NCBI GenBank assembly: GCA_041653015.1
Contig: JBAZGG010000027.1
Location: 1-6,475 of the forward strand
Origin: JBAZGG01 sp041653015
GTDB taxonomy: Bacteria; Bacillota_I; Bacilli_A; RFN20; CAG-826
Reading direction: 5' to 3'
Length of the DNA stretch: 6,475 nt
Shown here: positions 1 through 5,859 of the stretch, piece after piece
How the letters are laid out: every line of letters begins with the position of its first letter
Position numbering within the stretch: the first letter of the stretch is position 1
Position numbers and translations under genes: made by a program
The notes under the pieces: generated by a model
Told to the model about the DNA's origin: nothing
The model's database searches: none
Seen by the model: the letters and a program-made list of their open reading frames with translations, nothing else

Positions 1-1087
1 CGTATTCCGAAACATTATAGAACAATCCTTGTCCAGCCGTAGCGTTATTGCCAAATTGCAATTCACCACCGACGGCTTTTGCCATAACACCGCGCAACGA
101 ATACACAGTGCCAGTGCCATAATATCCATTTGTATAGGAAGTGACAAGACCAAGGCTTGTCGTAGTAATTGTCTTAGCAGTCGTCGATACGTCCTGTCCA
201 GAAACGGTCAAGTCGATATAGTCGCTCTTTGTATTATCAGCGACCGATGTCGCTGTCATTCTCACAGTGCCATTCGCTAACGGCATAATCTTTCCAGCTG
301 AATCGATAGCGGCAACAACCTCGTTTGAGGATGACCATGTGACTGTTTTGTCAGTGGCATCTGCCGGTAATACTGTCGTAGTTAATGTCAGCGTTGTCCC
401 CACAGTCATTTCAGTGCTTTCAGGATCTTCAACGGTAACCGATGTAACAGCCACGAGAGGTGCGTCTTTATAGAAAGAAATCTTATCCAAATAAACGATA
501 CCATTAGTGGTCGATGTATTTGTGCAAGTAAAGTAGACTTTAAAATATGAACCACTTGGCCAAACGGTTGTCGAATTTGCTGTTTGATAAGCGGTTGATG
601 GAGCAAAGTCGTAGGTAACAGCAACTGTAGGTTTCACGAGATTAGTTAATGATGAATCGTCTATTTGAGTGGTCAACGCAGCATCAGAATAAACTTTCAC
701 GCCGTAATTAGTAACAGACATAGTTCCAGCGGATAATGTTCCGACCATAAGGGAAACACTAACTTTGTTGATGGCTTCACCCATTGCGGCAACGTTATTC
801 ACATAAACAGGATTGGCAGTTGCTAATGTCGCTGATTTGCCACCTAATCTGATGTAAGCCCAGCCACCATTGTTGTTCTGTCCACCAAAGACATTCCAGT
901 CAGTTGCATATGCCCATGAATCAGAATAGCCAGTATGAGCTGTTGCCTTTGTCGTGAAATCACATGTCGAATAAAGAGTGCTAGCAGCGCTTGTTTGAAT
1001 CTCGCCATGAGCGAGAAAGGAAACACCGACGCCGACAGCCATTGCGCCTGTCGCAACTAAGAATCCAATCTTCTTTAGAATTTTCAT
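1..1087 (-). CDS. Secreted Big_2 (Ig-like) domain surface protein, 3' end outside window
   Basis: This open frame starts at ATG 1087 and runs without a stop through the left edge, giving the first 362 residues. A GGAGGA ribosome binding site (1094-1099) sits 6 nt before the ATG. Residues 1-35 look like a Sec signal peptide: MKILKK basic start, a hydrophobic core and an Ala/Ser-rich exit near SAAS. Residues about 36-211 are Ser/Thr/Asn/Gly-rich with alternating hydrophobics, which suggests a secreted beta-sandwich domain that I cannot name. Residues about 212-297 match the bacterial Ig-like group 2 (Big_2) pattern: VTSVTVEDPE, VGTTLTLTTTVLPADAT, VTWSSSNEVVA and a closing YIDLTVSG. From about 300 a further Gly/Tyr/Thr-rich beta segment begins and is cut off. 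The product is probably extracellular or cell-surface, with an adhesive or structural role. Catalytic and anchoring parts, if any, lie beyond the window. The gene appears to have its own promoter. Confidence 0.85.
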   Translation of the reverse strand, partial: MKILKKIGFLVATGAMAVGVGVSFLAHGEIQTSAASTLYSTCDFTTKATAHTGYSDSWAYATDWNVFGGQNNNGGWAYIRLGGKSATLATANPVYVNNVAAMGEAINKVSVSLMVGTLSAGTMSVTNYGVKVYSDAALTTQIDDSSLTNLVKPTVAVTYDFAPSTAYQTANSTTVWPSGSYFKVYFTCTNTSTTNGIVYLDKISFYKDAPLVAVTSVTVEDPESTEMTVGTTLTLTTTVLPADATDKTVTWSSSNEVVAAIDSAGKIMPLANGTVRMTATSVADNTKSDYIDLTVSGQDVSTTAKTITTTSLGLVTSYTNGYYGTGTVYSLRGVMAKAVGGELQFGNNATAGQGLFYNVSEY

Positions 1088-1156
1088 TTTTAATCCTCCA
1101 ATGAAATTATTTTTTCGCTATCATTGCACACGCATATGATAACAACACACGTCAAT

Positions 1157-1185
1157 ATTATAAAGTATTGGGGAAGGTCATTCAA
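1157..1185 (-). promoter_or_regulatory. Sigma-A-type promoter of the Big_2 surface protein gene
   Basis: On the minus strand a TTGAAT -35 box (1185-1180) and a perfect TATAAT -10 box (1162-1157) are separated by exactly 17 nt. Transcription would start near 1150, leaving a leader of about 60 nt before the ATG at 1087. This is the best promoter match in the 265-base gap between the surface protein and the NifX-like gene, so the surface protein is probably transcribed independently. Confidence 0.7.
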
Positions 1186-1212
1186 ATGTTTTTTATGTTT
1201 TATATATAAAGC

Positions 1213-1257
1213 GCGGTGAAAGTAACGCCAAAAAGTGCGGTGAAAACGAGTGAAAAA
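1213..1257. repeat. Short direct repeats (GCGGTGAAA) upstream of the surface protein promoter
   Basis: GCGGTGAAA occurs at 1213-1221 and again at 1237-1245, 24 nt apart, and a related GAGTGAAAAA lies at 1248-1257. GTGAAA is thus present three times in 45 bases. The set lies about 28-72 nt upstream of the -35 box of the minus-strand surface protein gene, where an activator or repressor could bind. No regulator is identified. The rest of the gap (1088-1352) shows no gene, and I found no convincing GC-rich terminator for the NifX-like gene within it. Confidence 0.4.
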
Positions 1258-1352
1258 CTAAAATTGGCATTTATGAACAAAATTGCTGAGAAAGGACACA
1301 AAAATCTTTTTCGTGAAAAAATACATGAAAAAAATGTTCAAAATGTCAGGCC

Positions 1353-1733
1353 TTAATCACAGTGACAATGGCATGAGCAATCATGATCTTCTTCTTCATC
1401 ATCGCAACAACAAGTCGATTCATTTTTTTGTTCGAGTTTATTTTTAATAAAAGCATTGACGATGTCATCTGTCTTGCCACTATTGCCGGAGTATACTTTG
1501 ATCTTATAATTTTCTAAGAAGGCGATAGCGCCATCGCCGATGCCGCCACAGATGACGACTTCAACTTTTTTCTTGGCGAGAAATTCGCCGAGAGATGAGT
1601 GACCTTGTCCATCGGTAGAAACGATCTCTCTTTTTACAATTTTCTTATTATGGATAGTATAGATGGCAAAGCTCGATGTCTTGCCGAAATGTTGAAATAC
1701 TTCTCCGCTATCAAATGGTACAGCTACGATCAT
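1353..1733 (-). CDS. NifB/NifX-family (dinitrogenase iron-molybdenum cofactor) domain protein with Cys/His-rich tail
   Basis: The 126-residue product fits the small Nitro_FeMo-Co (NifX/NafY/NifB C-terminal) fold. It has an N-terminal strand (MIVAVPFDSG), the family-typical HFGKTSSF segment at 15-22, a central VVICGGIGDGA loop at 59-69 and a late KVYSG strand at 79-83. After the domain, residues 108-126 form a tail dense in Cys and His (CCC, then CSCHCHC) interrupted by acidic residues, a likely metal or Fe-S binding extension. In nitrogen fixers this fold carries FeMo-cofactor intermediates. Many gut Firmicutes without nitrogenase carry such stand-alone versions of unknown role, and nothing here suggests nitrogen fixation. 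AAGGAG (1743-1748) lies 9 nt before the ATG. It is a single-gene unit divergent from the aldolase. A metal or Fe-S handling or redox-linked role is inference. Confidence 0.85.
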   Translation of the reverse strand: MIVAVPFDSGEVFQHFGKTSSFAIYTIHNKKIVKREIVSTDGQGHSSLGEFLAKKKVEVVICGGIGDGAIAFLENYKIKVYSGNSGKTDDIVNAFIKNKLEQKNESTCCCDDEEEDHDCSCHCHCD

Positions 1734-1762
1734 CTTTATATTCTCCTTTTTAACGATACTAC

Positions 1763-1789
1763 TCTATATGCCACAATCATAAATTTCAA
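1763..1789 (-). promoter_or_regulatory. Possible weak promoter of the NifX-like gene
   Basis: On the minus strand, TTGAAA (1789-1784) is followed 15 nt later by TATAGA (1768-1763). The spacer is short, and an alternative -10 two bases further on (TAGAGT, 1766-1761) would give 17 nt with a poorer match. TATGAT at 1781-1776 is another -10 candidate but lacks a good -35. A promoter is expected here because the gene is divergent from its upstream neighbour, but the exact site is uncertain. Confidence 0.25.
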
Positions 1790-1866
1790 TCGATATGATT
1801 AAAAATAAAAAAAATATGCGAATTTCTCTATGCTCAACATATCTATTCATTGAACAAATGCTGATA

Positions 1867-1882
1867 TCTTAATTGATTAAGA
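1867..1882. promoter_or_regulatory. 16-bp palindrome overlapping the aldolase -35 box, candidate operator
   Basis: The sequence TCTTAATTGATTAAGA has two perfect 7-base arms (TCTTAAT and ATTAAGA) around a central TG. Beyond one mismatch two more outer bases also pair. It covers the whole -35 hexamer of the plus-strand promoter (1873-1878), a typical position for a dimeric repressor site. The sequence is AT-rich, so chance is possible, and no cognate regulator is encoded in the window. Confidence 0.4.
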
Positions 1883-1901
1883 AATGATAAACAATTATAA
1901 T
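1873..1901 (+). promoter_or_regulatory. Sigma-A-type promoter of the fructose-bisphosphate aldolase gene
   Basis: A TTGATT -35 box (1873-1878), a 17-nt spacer and a perfect TATAAT -10 box (1896-1901) lie directly upstream of the aldolase. Transcription would start near 1908, giving a short leader of about 26 nt that includes the AAAGGAAG ribosome binding site at 1921-1928. This placement also excludes the in-frame ATG at 1901, which overlaps the -10 box, as the translation start. Confidence 0.75.
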
Positions 1902-1933
1902 TGATTTGGTATTTTTTACGAAAGGAAGTACAT

Positions 1934-2874
1934 ATGCCATTAGTAAACTCAAAAAAATTATTCGAAAAAGCCTATCGAGAAGGCTATGCTATCGGAGCGT
2001 TTAACGTCAATAACATGGAAGTCATTCAAGGCATCGTCGATGCCGCGAAAGAATGTCGATCGCCTGTCATATTGCAGGTTTCCGCTGGAGCGAGAAAATA
2101 CGCTAAACAGGTCTATCTCATCAAGCTCGTCGAAGCGGCTTTGCTCGATGCTGATATCCCCATCGTTCTCCACCTCGATCACGGCGATTCGTTTGAACTG
2201 TGCAAAGATTGCATCGATGGAGGTTTTACCTCGGTGATGATCGATGCCTCAAATTGCCGTTCAAAGAGAATATCGCTCTCACCAAAAAAGTCGTCGATTA
2301 TGGACATGCCCATAAACCATACGTCACCGTCGAAGGCGAAATCGGTAAATTAGCCGGCATCGAAGACGCTGTCAACGTCACCGATGAAGATGCGCAATTC
2401 ACAAATCCCAACGAAGTCGAAGAGTTTGTCAAAAAGACGGGAGTCGATTCTCTCGCCATCGCCATCGGCACTTCGCATGGAGCATACAAGTTTAAACCCG
2501 GACAGAAACCGAGACTTCGGTTTGATATCCTCGAAGAAGTATCGAAACGTCTCCCCGGCTTCCCCATCGTTCTCCACGGCTCGTCGAGCGTCATTCCCGA
2601 ATACGTTAAAACGATCAATGAACACGGCGGAAATATGCCTGATGCCATCGGCATCCCTGAAGATATGCTGAGACAGGCAGCTCGCATGGCGGTGTGCAAG
2701 ATCAACATCGATTCCGATCTGCGCTTAGCGATGACTGCGGGCGTGCGGAAGCATCTCGATGAACATCCTGATCACTTCGATCCGCGACAGTATCTCGGCG
2801 ACGGCAGAGATAACATCAAAGAGTTGGTCAAACACAAAATCATCAACGTTCTCGGTTCAGACAACAAAATCTAA
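1934..2874 (+). pseudogene. fba: Class II fructose-1,6-bisphosphate aldolase, interrupted by a 1-nt frameshift near 2255
   Basis: The enzyme cleaves fructose 1,6-bisphosphate to dihydroxyacetone phosphate and glyceraldehyde 3-phosphate in glycolysis, and runs in reverse in gluconeogenesis; it is cytosolic and zinc-dependent. The start is ATG 1934, with AAAGGAAG 5 nt upstream. The first part carries the N-terminal AFNVNN motif and LHLDHGD with catalytic Asp82 and zinc ligand His83. That frame stops at 2353. The remainder lies in the -1 frame from about 2257: PFKENIALTKKVV, VEGEIG, GTSHGAYKF and VLHGSSS with the other zinc-ligand histidines (about 182 and 215 if one base is restored), and the phosphate-binding NIDSDLR. 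Restored length is about 313 residues, normal for the type found in Helicobacter and Thermus (about 305-307). Homology continues across the break with only about one residue disturbed, so a single base is missing between roughly 2252 and 2259. Either the gene is recently broken or the read/assembly has an error; the intact remainder favours error. It is followed by a terminator and appears monocistronic. Confidence 0.9.
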
Positions 2875-2884
2875 GACATAATAA

Positions 2885-2915
2885 AAAAATAACTTCGTTA
2901 ATCGGAGTTATTTTT
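2885..2915. terminator. Bidirectional intrinsic terminator between the aldolase and the polysaccharide operon
   Basis: A 13-bp stem (2885-2897 with 2903-2915, one G-T wobble) closes a 5-base TTAAT loop. The stem core is ATAACTTCG against CGGAGTTAT, with an A-tract on the left and a T-tract on the right, so it can end transcription from both sides. It starts 10 bases after the aldolase stop and lies 8 bases beyond the stop of the convergent sugar transferase gene. Confidence 0.85.
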
Positions 2916-2923
2916 ATTTGCAA

Positions 2924-3547
2924 TCAATGTCCGTCGAGACTGCCAGTGAATATCAAAACGAAGGACGTAAAGAATAGTTTGATGTCGAACCAGATGTTCA
3001 TGTGCGCGACATAGTAGCTGTCGTATTCCGCTTTTTCCGTCGGGTTATGACTCCTTTTGAGCTCTATTTGCGAATAGCCACTGATCCCAGGATTCACTAG
3101 ATATGCTGAAGGTTGGTGCATCAACCGCTCAATGGTGATGATATCGCTCTTATTGGCGATGCATGGTCGAGGACCGATGAAGGACATCTGGCCGACGAAA
3201 ACATTGAATAGTTGAGGGAGTTCATCGATCGATGTCTTTCTGATAAATCGTCCGAATTTCGTCGTCATCATGTCTTGCTGTTCATTCGTCAAATATTCCG
3301 CTGGAACATTCTTTGCGTCAAATTTCATCGAACGAAATTTAATGATGCGAAAAATCGTCTGGTTTTTGCCATAGCGATCCTGCAAGAAAAATACAGGTCC
3401 TTTAGAGGTGCATTTGACGAGGATGGCCACGATGACGAGAAGAGGTGATAATATGACTATCGCAAAGAATGAAGCGATAATATCAAATAATCTTTTCCAA
3501 AAGAGATAGAATTTTTGCACTTTTCGCAGGCTGTTGTTCATATGCAA
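2924..3547 (-). CDS. Monotopic sugar-phosphate transferase (bacterial sugar transferase, undecaprenyl-phosphate dependent)
   Basis: The product of about 207 residues is a compact member of the bacterial sugar transferase family (PF02397; PglC/WcaJ catalytic domain). Such enzymes move a sugar 1-phosphate from a UDP-sugar to undecaprenyl phosphate on the inner face of the membrane, the first step in building a surface glycan. Evidence in order: KRLFDIIASFF leading into a hydrophobic re-entrant helix with the SPLL break (about 18-46), GPVFFLQDRYGK (50-61), IIKFRSM (68-74), RKTSIDELPQLFNV with the catalytic Asp108-Glu109 pair, MSFIGPRP (121-128) and NPGISGYSQI (152-161). It lacks the extra N-terminal membrane helices of WcaJ. 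TTG at 3547 has a GAAGGA site 6 nt upstream, whereas ATG 3541 is 12 nt away, so the start is TTG or, less likely, that ATG. It is last in the minus-strand operon, after a 64-nt gap that may hold its own promoter. The sugar used cannot be told; UDP-sugars made by the upstream genes are candidates. It ends in TGA. Confidence 0.92.
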   Translation of the reverse strand: MHMNNSLRKVQKFYLFWKRLFDIIASFFAIVILSPLLVIVAILVKCTSKGPVFFLQDRYGKNQTIFRIIKFRSMKFDAKNVPAEYLTNEQQDMMTTKFGRFIRKTSIDELPQLFNVFVGQMSFIGPRPCIANKSDIITIERLMHQPSAYLVNPGISGYSQIELKRSHNPTEKAEYDSYYVAHMNIWFDIKLFFTSFVLIFTGSLDGH

Positions 3548-3553
3548 TTTTTT

Positions 3554-3559
3554 TCCTTC
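3554..3559 (-). promoter_or_regulatory. Ribosome binding site that favours a TTG start for the sugar transferase
   Basis: GAAGGA on the minus strand lies 6 nt before TTG (3547-3545) but 12 nt before the first ATG (3541-3539). Spacing favours TTG, which would add only two residues (Met-His) before the ATG-encoded Met. Confidence 0.5.
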
Positions 3560-3576
3560 TGGCTTTCAAACAATAC

Positions 3577-3604
3577 ATTATAGAAGAAGACAATTAGAAT
3601 ACAA
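3577..3604 (-). promoter_or_regulatory. Possible internal promoter for the sugar transferase gene
   Basis: In the 64-nt gap after fnlC, the minus strand has a perfect TATAAT (3582-3577) and, 16 nt upstream, TTGTAT (3604-3599), which matches the -35 consensus at only three of six positions. Transcription would begin near 3570, just ahead of the ribosome binding site. The perfect -10 is suggestive, but this AT-rich gap makes chance matches likely. Confidence 0.4.
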
Positions 3605-3611
3605 CATTTAT

Positions 3612-4742
3612 TTATTGAATTATTTTGTGCCAAATCTCTCTGTTGATAAAATCAATCTTTGTTTTAATCTGTTCAACCACTCGTTTTGAGACATCAGCGA
3701 TGTCATAGTGCTCTGGCATCTTCGCTGATTTATAATGAGCGAGTTCATATTCAATCGCAGATATAATCTGCGGAGAGGTAATTCCCGAGACGACGATCGA
3801 ACCAGCTTCCACCCCTTCTGGTCTTTCGGTTGACGTCCTGATGAGCACCGCTGGAAAATGTCGCATCGCTGATTCTTCAGTCAAAGTTCCGCTATCGGAT
3901 AGAACGATGAAAGCGTTTTCTTGCAGTTTGACATATTCCAAAAAGCCAAAAGGTTTTACATTTTGCACTAGTGGATGCATCTTAAATTTTTTCTCTTCTA
4001 ATTTCTTCTTCGTTCGCGGATGAGTGGAAAAGAGGATGGGCATCTGATATTTTTCGGCCACATCGTTGATCGCAGTCATGAGCGAGATAAAATTCTTTTC
4101 GATGTCGATGTTTTCTTCTCTATGAGAAGAGACGACGATATATTTATTCTTATGAACACCGAGTTGCTCTAAAACTTTTGAAGCCTCGATCGGCTCGCGA
4201 TAAGCATTTAAGACTTCGAGCATCGGCGAACCGGTGATATAGGTGAAGCGATCCTCGATGCCTTCTTTTAATAGATTGGCATGGGCGTGGTCCGTGTAGG
4301 GAAGATTGATATCGGAGATGTGATCGACGATCTTTCGATTGATCGTCTCAGGAACATTCCAATCACCGCAGCGATTGCCCGCTTCCATATGGAAGATCGG
4401 CAGTTTTAGTCTCTTCGCGCTAATGGCGCACAAGGCGGAGTTCGTATCGCCCAAGATCAAGACGGCATCAGGCTTTATTTTTTCAAGCAAGACATATGAC
4501 TTCGCGATAGCGTTGCCGATCGTCTCGCCGACATTATTGCCCGCACAAGCGAGAAAATAATCGGGGGACCTAATCCCTAGTTCTTTAAAGAAGATCTCAT
4601 TTAATTCATAGTCGTAGTTCTGACCGGTATGAACCAAGATGTGCTCAAATTCTTTGTCGCAGGCTTTGATGACCATCGATAAGCGGATGATCTCCGGTCT
4701 AGTGCCTAAAATCGTCACGAGTTTAATCTTTCGCTTTTCCAA
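3612..4742 (-). CDS. fnlC: UDP-N-acetylglucosamine 2-epimerase family enzyme, FnlC/CapG-type (UDP-L-FucNAc synthesis)
   Basis: This 376-residue protein is a non-hydrolysing UDP-HexNAc 2-epimerase of two Rossmann-like halves (GT-B fold). Seen directly: LGTRPEIIRLS (12-22), HTGQNYD (38-44), GDTNS with Asp99, HMEAGNR with Glu120, NVPETINRK with Glu132, SSHREENID with His207, and TERPEGVEAG from 305. Asp99, Glu120, Glu132 and His207 correspond to the catalytic residues of WecB-type epimerases. Directly after fnlA and fnlB, its most likely reaction is C2 epimerisation of UDP-2-acetamido-2,6-dideoxy-L-talose to UDP-N-acetyl-L-fucosamine; on sequence alone a WecB role (UDP-ManNAc) is possible. The start is TTG 4742: the next Met is residue 23, beyond the essential GTRPE motif, and GAGGTG (4750-4755) lies 7 nt upstream of the TTG. 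The gene overlaps the end of fnlB by 20 nt, which implies translational coupling. Confidence 0.92.
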   Translation of the reverse strand: MEKRKIKLVTILGTRPEIIRLSMVIKACDKEFEHILVHTGQNYDYELNEIFFKELGIRSPDYFLACAGNNVGETIGNAIAKSYVLLEKIKPDAVLILGDTNSALCAISAKRLKLPIFHMEAGNRCGDWNVPETINRKIVDHISDINLPYTDHAHANLLKEGIEDRFTYITGSPMLEVLNAYREPIEASKVLEQLGVHKNKYIVVSSHREENIDIEKNFISLMTAINDVAEKYQMPILFSTHPRTKKKLEEKKFKMHPLVQNVKPFGFLEYVKLQENAFIVLSDSGTLTEESAMRHFPAVLIRTSTERPEGVEAGSIVVSGITSPQIISAIEYELAHYKSAKMPEHYDIADVSKRVVEQIKTKIDFINREIWHKIIQ

Positions 4743-5856
4743 CTTTGATCACCTCTTCAAAAAATGTATCGGGGTTCTTCGCATCATATGGCTCATTCGC
4801 CCACATGATGGTGACTGAGTCAGTGCGTCCGATATTGGTTATCGAATGCGTGTATCCTGGTGGAATATCCACCACTTCTAACTTATCGCCAGAGACGATG
4901 TATTCGATAATCTTCTCCGTCCCAAGTTTTCTAAACTTGATCGAACACTTCCCTGAGACGACTAAAAATTTCTCGTTTTTCGTGTTGTGATAATGGTTGC
5001 CTTTGATGATATTTGGCTTGCCGACATTGATGGAAATCTGGCCGCTATAAGGCGTCTTGATCATCTCCGTAAATGAACCGCGATCATCGATGTGCATATC
5101 TAAAAGATACGAAAACTTATCTTCGGGTAAATAGGAGAGATATGTCGCATATAATTTTCTTTCAAATGGGTCTTTGATCGAAGGAGCTTGTAAAGAATGT
5201 CGCAAATCTTTAAATGAATTGAGCAGTTCGATCATCTTGCCCAAAGAGCAATCATAGATCGGTCTCACCTCATTGATCGATTCGCTCAACAATCTCTTTT
5301 TTGCTTCGATGACATCGACGAACTCATTCACAATATCATCGATATACACTAGATGAACGATGATCTTCGGATCTTTGATACTGACATCTAATCCATTGGC
5401 GATGTTATAGGCAAAGGTTGAGATCGCTGAATTATAATTTGGTCTACACCACTTGCCAAAGGCGTTCGATAGGCGATAGATATAGACGGGATTATCGCTC
5501 TTCTTTGCATAGTCGATCAACAGCTCTTCCGCCATGCGCTTCGACTTGCCATAATCATTGTCTTCGATAGCGTGTATGCTGCTCGAATAGATGAGAGGAA
5601 TGAGGCGATGAGAACTAGATAAGACATCGACTAGATGCTTGGTAAGATTGACATTGCCATCATAGAATTCCTGTGGAGTCAAAGGGCGATTAACACCGGC
5701 TAGATGCACGATGAAATCAGCTTGAGCGACATAGCGATGCAAATCTTGTTCGCTCGAGTTGGTGTCATAAGAAAATACTTCGTGTTTGCGCTCGTGGAGC
5801 ATCAAACACAGATTCTTTCCGATGAAACCATTCGCTCCCGTGACCAATATTTTCAT
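4723..5856 (-). CDS. fnlB: Bifunctional SDR reductase / cupin epimerase, FnlB/CapF/WbjC-type
   Basis: The 377-residue protein has two domains, as in Staphylococcus CapF (about 369). Residues 1 to about 240 are an extended short-chain dehydrogenase: GANGFIG (7-13) binds NADP(H), HLAGVNRP (51-58) is family-typical, and YGKSK gives the catalytic Tyr102 and Lys106. Residues about 245-377 are a zinc cupin: GNHYH with His288 and His290, Glu295 in NEKFLVVSG, and His337 in IPPGYTHSI. In the known pathway the cupin epimerises C3 of the 4-keto sugar made by FnlA/CapE, and the SDR reduces C4 with NADPH to UDP-2-acetamido-2,6-dideoxy-L-talose. The ATG lies 3 nt after the fnlA stop, and only a weak A-rich Shine-Dalgarno is visible, so coupling to fnlA is likely. 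The 3' end overlaps fnlC by 20 nt. Confidence 0.95.
   Translation of the reverse strand: MKILVTGANGFIGKNLCLMLHERKHEVFSYDTNSSEQDLHRYVAQADFIVHLAGVNRPLTPQEFYDGNVNLTKHLVDVLSSSHRLIPLIYSSSIHAIEDNDYGKSKRMAEELLIDYAKKSDNPVYIYRLSNAFGKWCRPNYNSAISTFAYNIANGLDVSIKDPKIIVHLVYIDDIVNEFVDVIEAKKRLLSESINEVRPIYDCSLGKMIELLNSFKDLRHSLQAPSIKDPFERKLYATYLSYLPEDKFSYLLDMHIDDRGSFTEMIKTPYSGQISINVGKPNIIKGNHYHNTKNEKFLVVSGKCSIKFRKLGTEKIIEYIVSGDKLEVVDIPPGYTHSITNIGRTDSVTIMWANEPYDAKNPDTFFEEVIKVGKAKD
4750..4755 (-). promoter_or_regulatory. Ribosome binding site deciding the TTG start of fnlC
   Basis: GAGGTG, inside the 3' end of fnlB, is 7 nt ahead of TTG (4742-4740). No ATG is available before the conserved GTRPE motif, so this site fixes TTG as the start codon. 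Confidence 0.6.
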
Positions 5857-5859
5857 AAT

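Noticed and set aside
29..473. Plus-strand open frames at the left end
   Set aside because: They lie antisense to the continuous Big_2 protein frame, have low-complexity translations and no ribosome binding sites.
1231..1257. MraZ-type binding boxes (AAAGTG repeats)
   Set aside because: The repeat spacing and core do not match a regular AAAGTG array, and no mraZ or division genes are nearby.
1300..1352. Intrinsic terminator after the NifX-like gene
   Set aside because: Only short A/T inverted stretches with 2-7 base loops are present; no GC-containing stem followed by a T-tract was found.
1901..1936. Upstream in-frame ATG at 1901 as the aldolase start
   Set aside because: It overlaps the -10 box, has no ribosome binding site, and would add a non-homologous leader. 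ATG 1934 has a good AAAGGAAG site and begins with family-typical residues.
2249..2262. Programmed -1 ribosomal frameshift in the aldolase
   Set aside because: No slippery X-XXY-YYZ heptamer is present at the junction, and no frameshifting is known for this family. A missing base is simpler.
2298..2708. 136-codon open frame on the minus strand inside the aldolase
   Set aside because: It is antisense to conserved aldolase coding sequence and its translation resembles no known family; it is a shadow frame.
2910..2926. Mollicute-style recoding of TGA as Trp
   Set aside because: TGA closes the sugar transferase just before the terminator, and Trp is encoded by TGG throughout, so the standard code fits.
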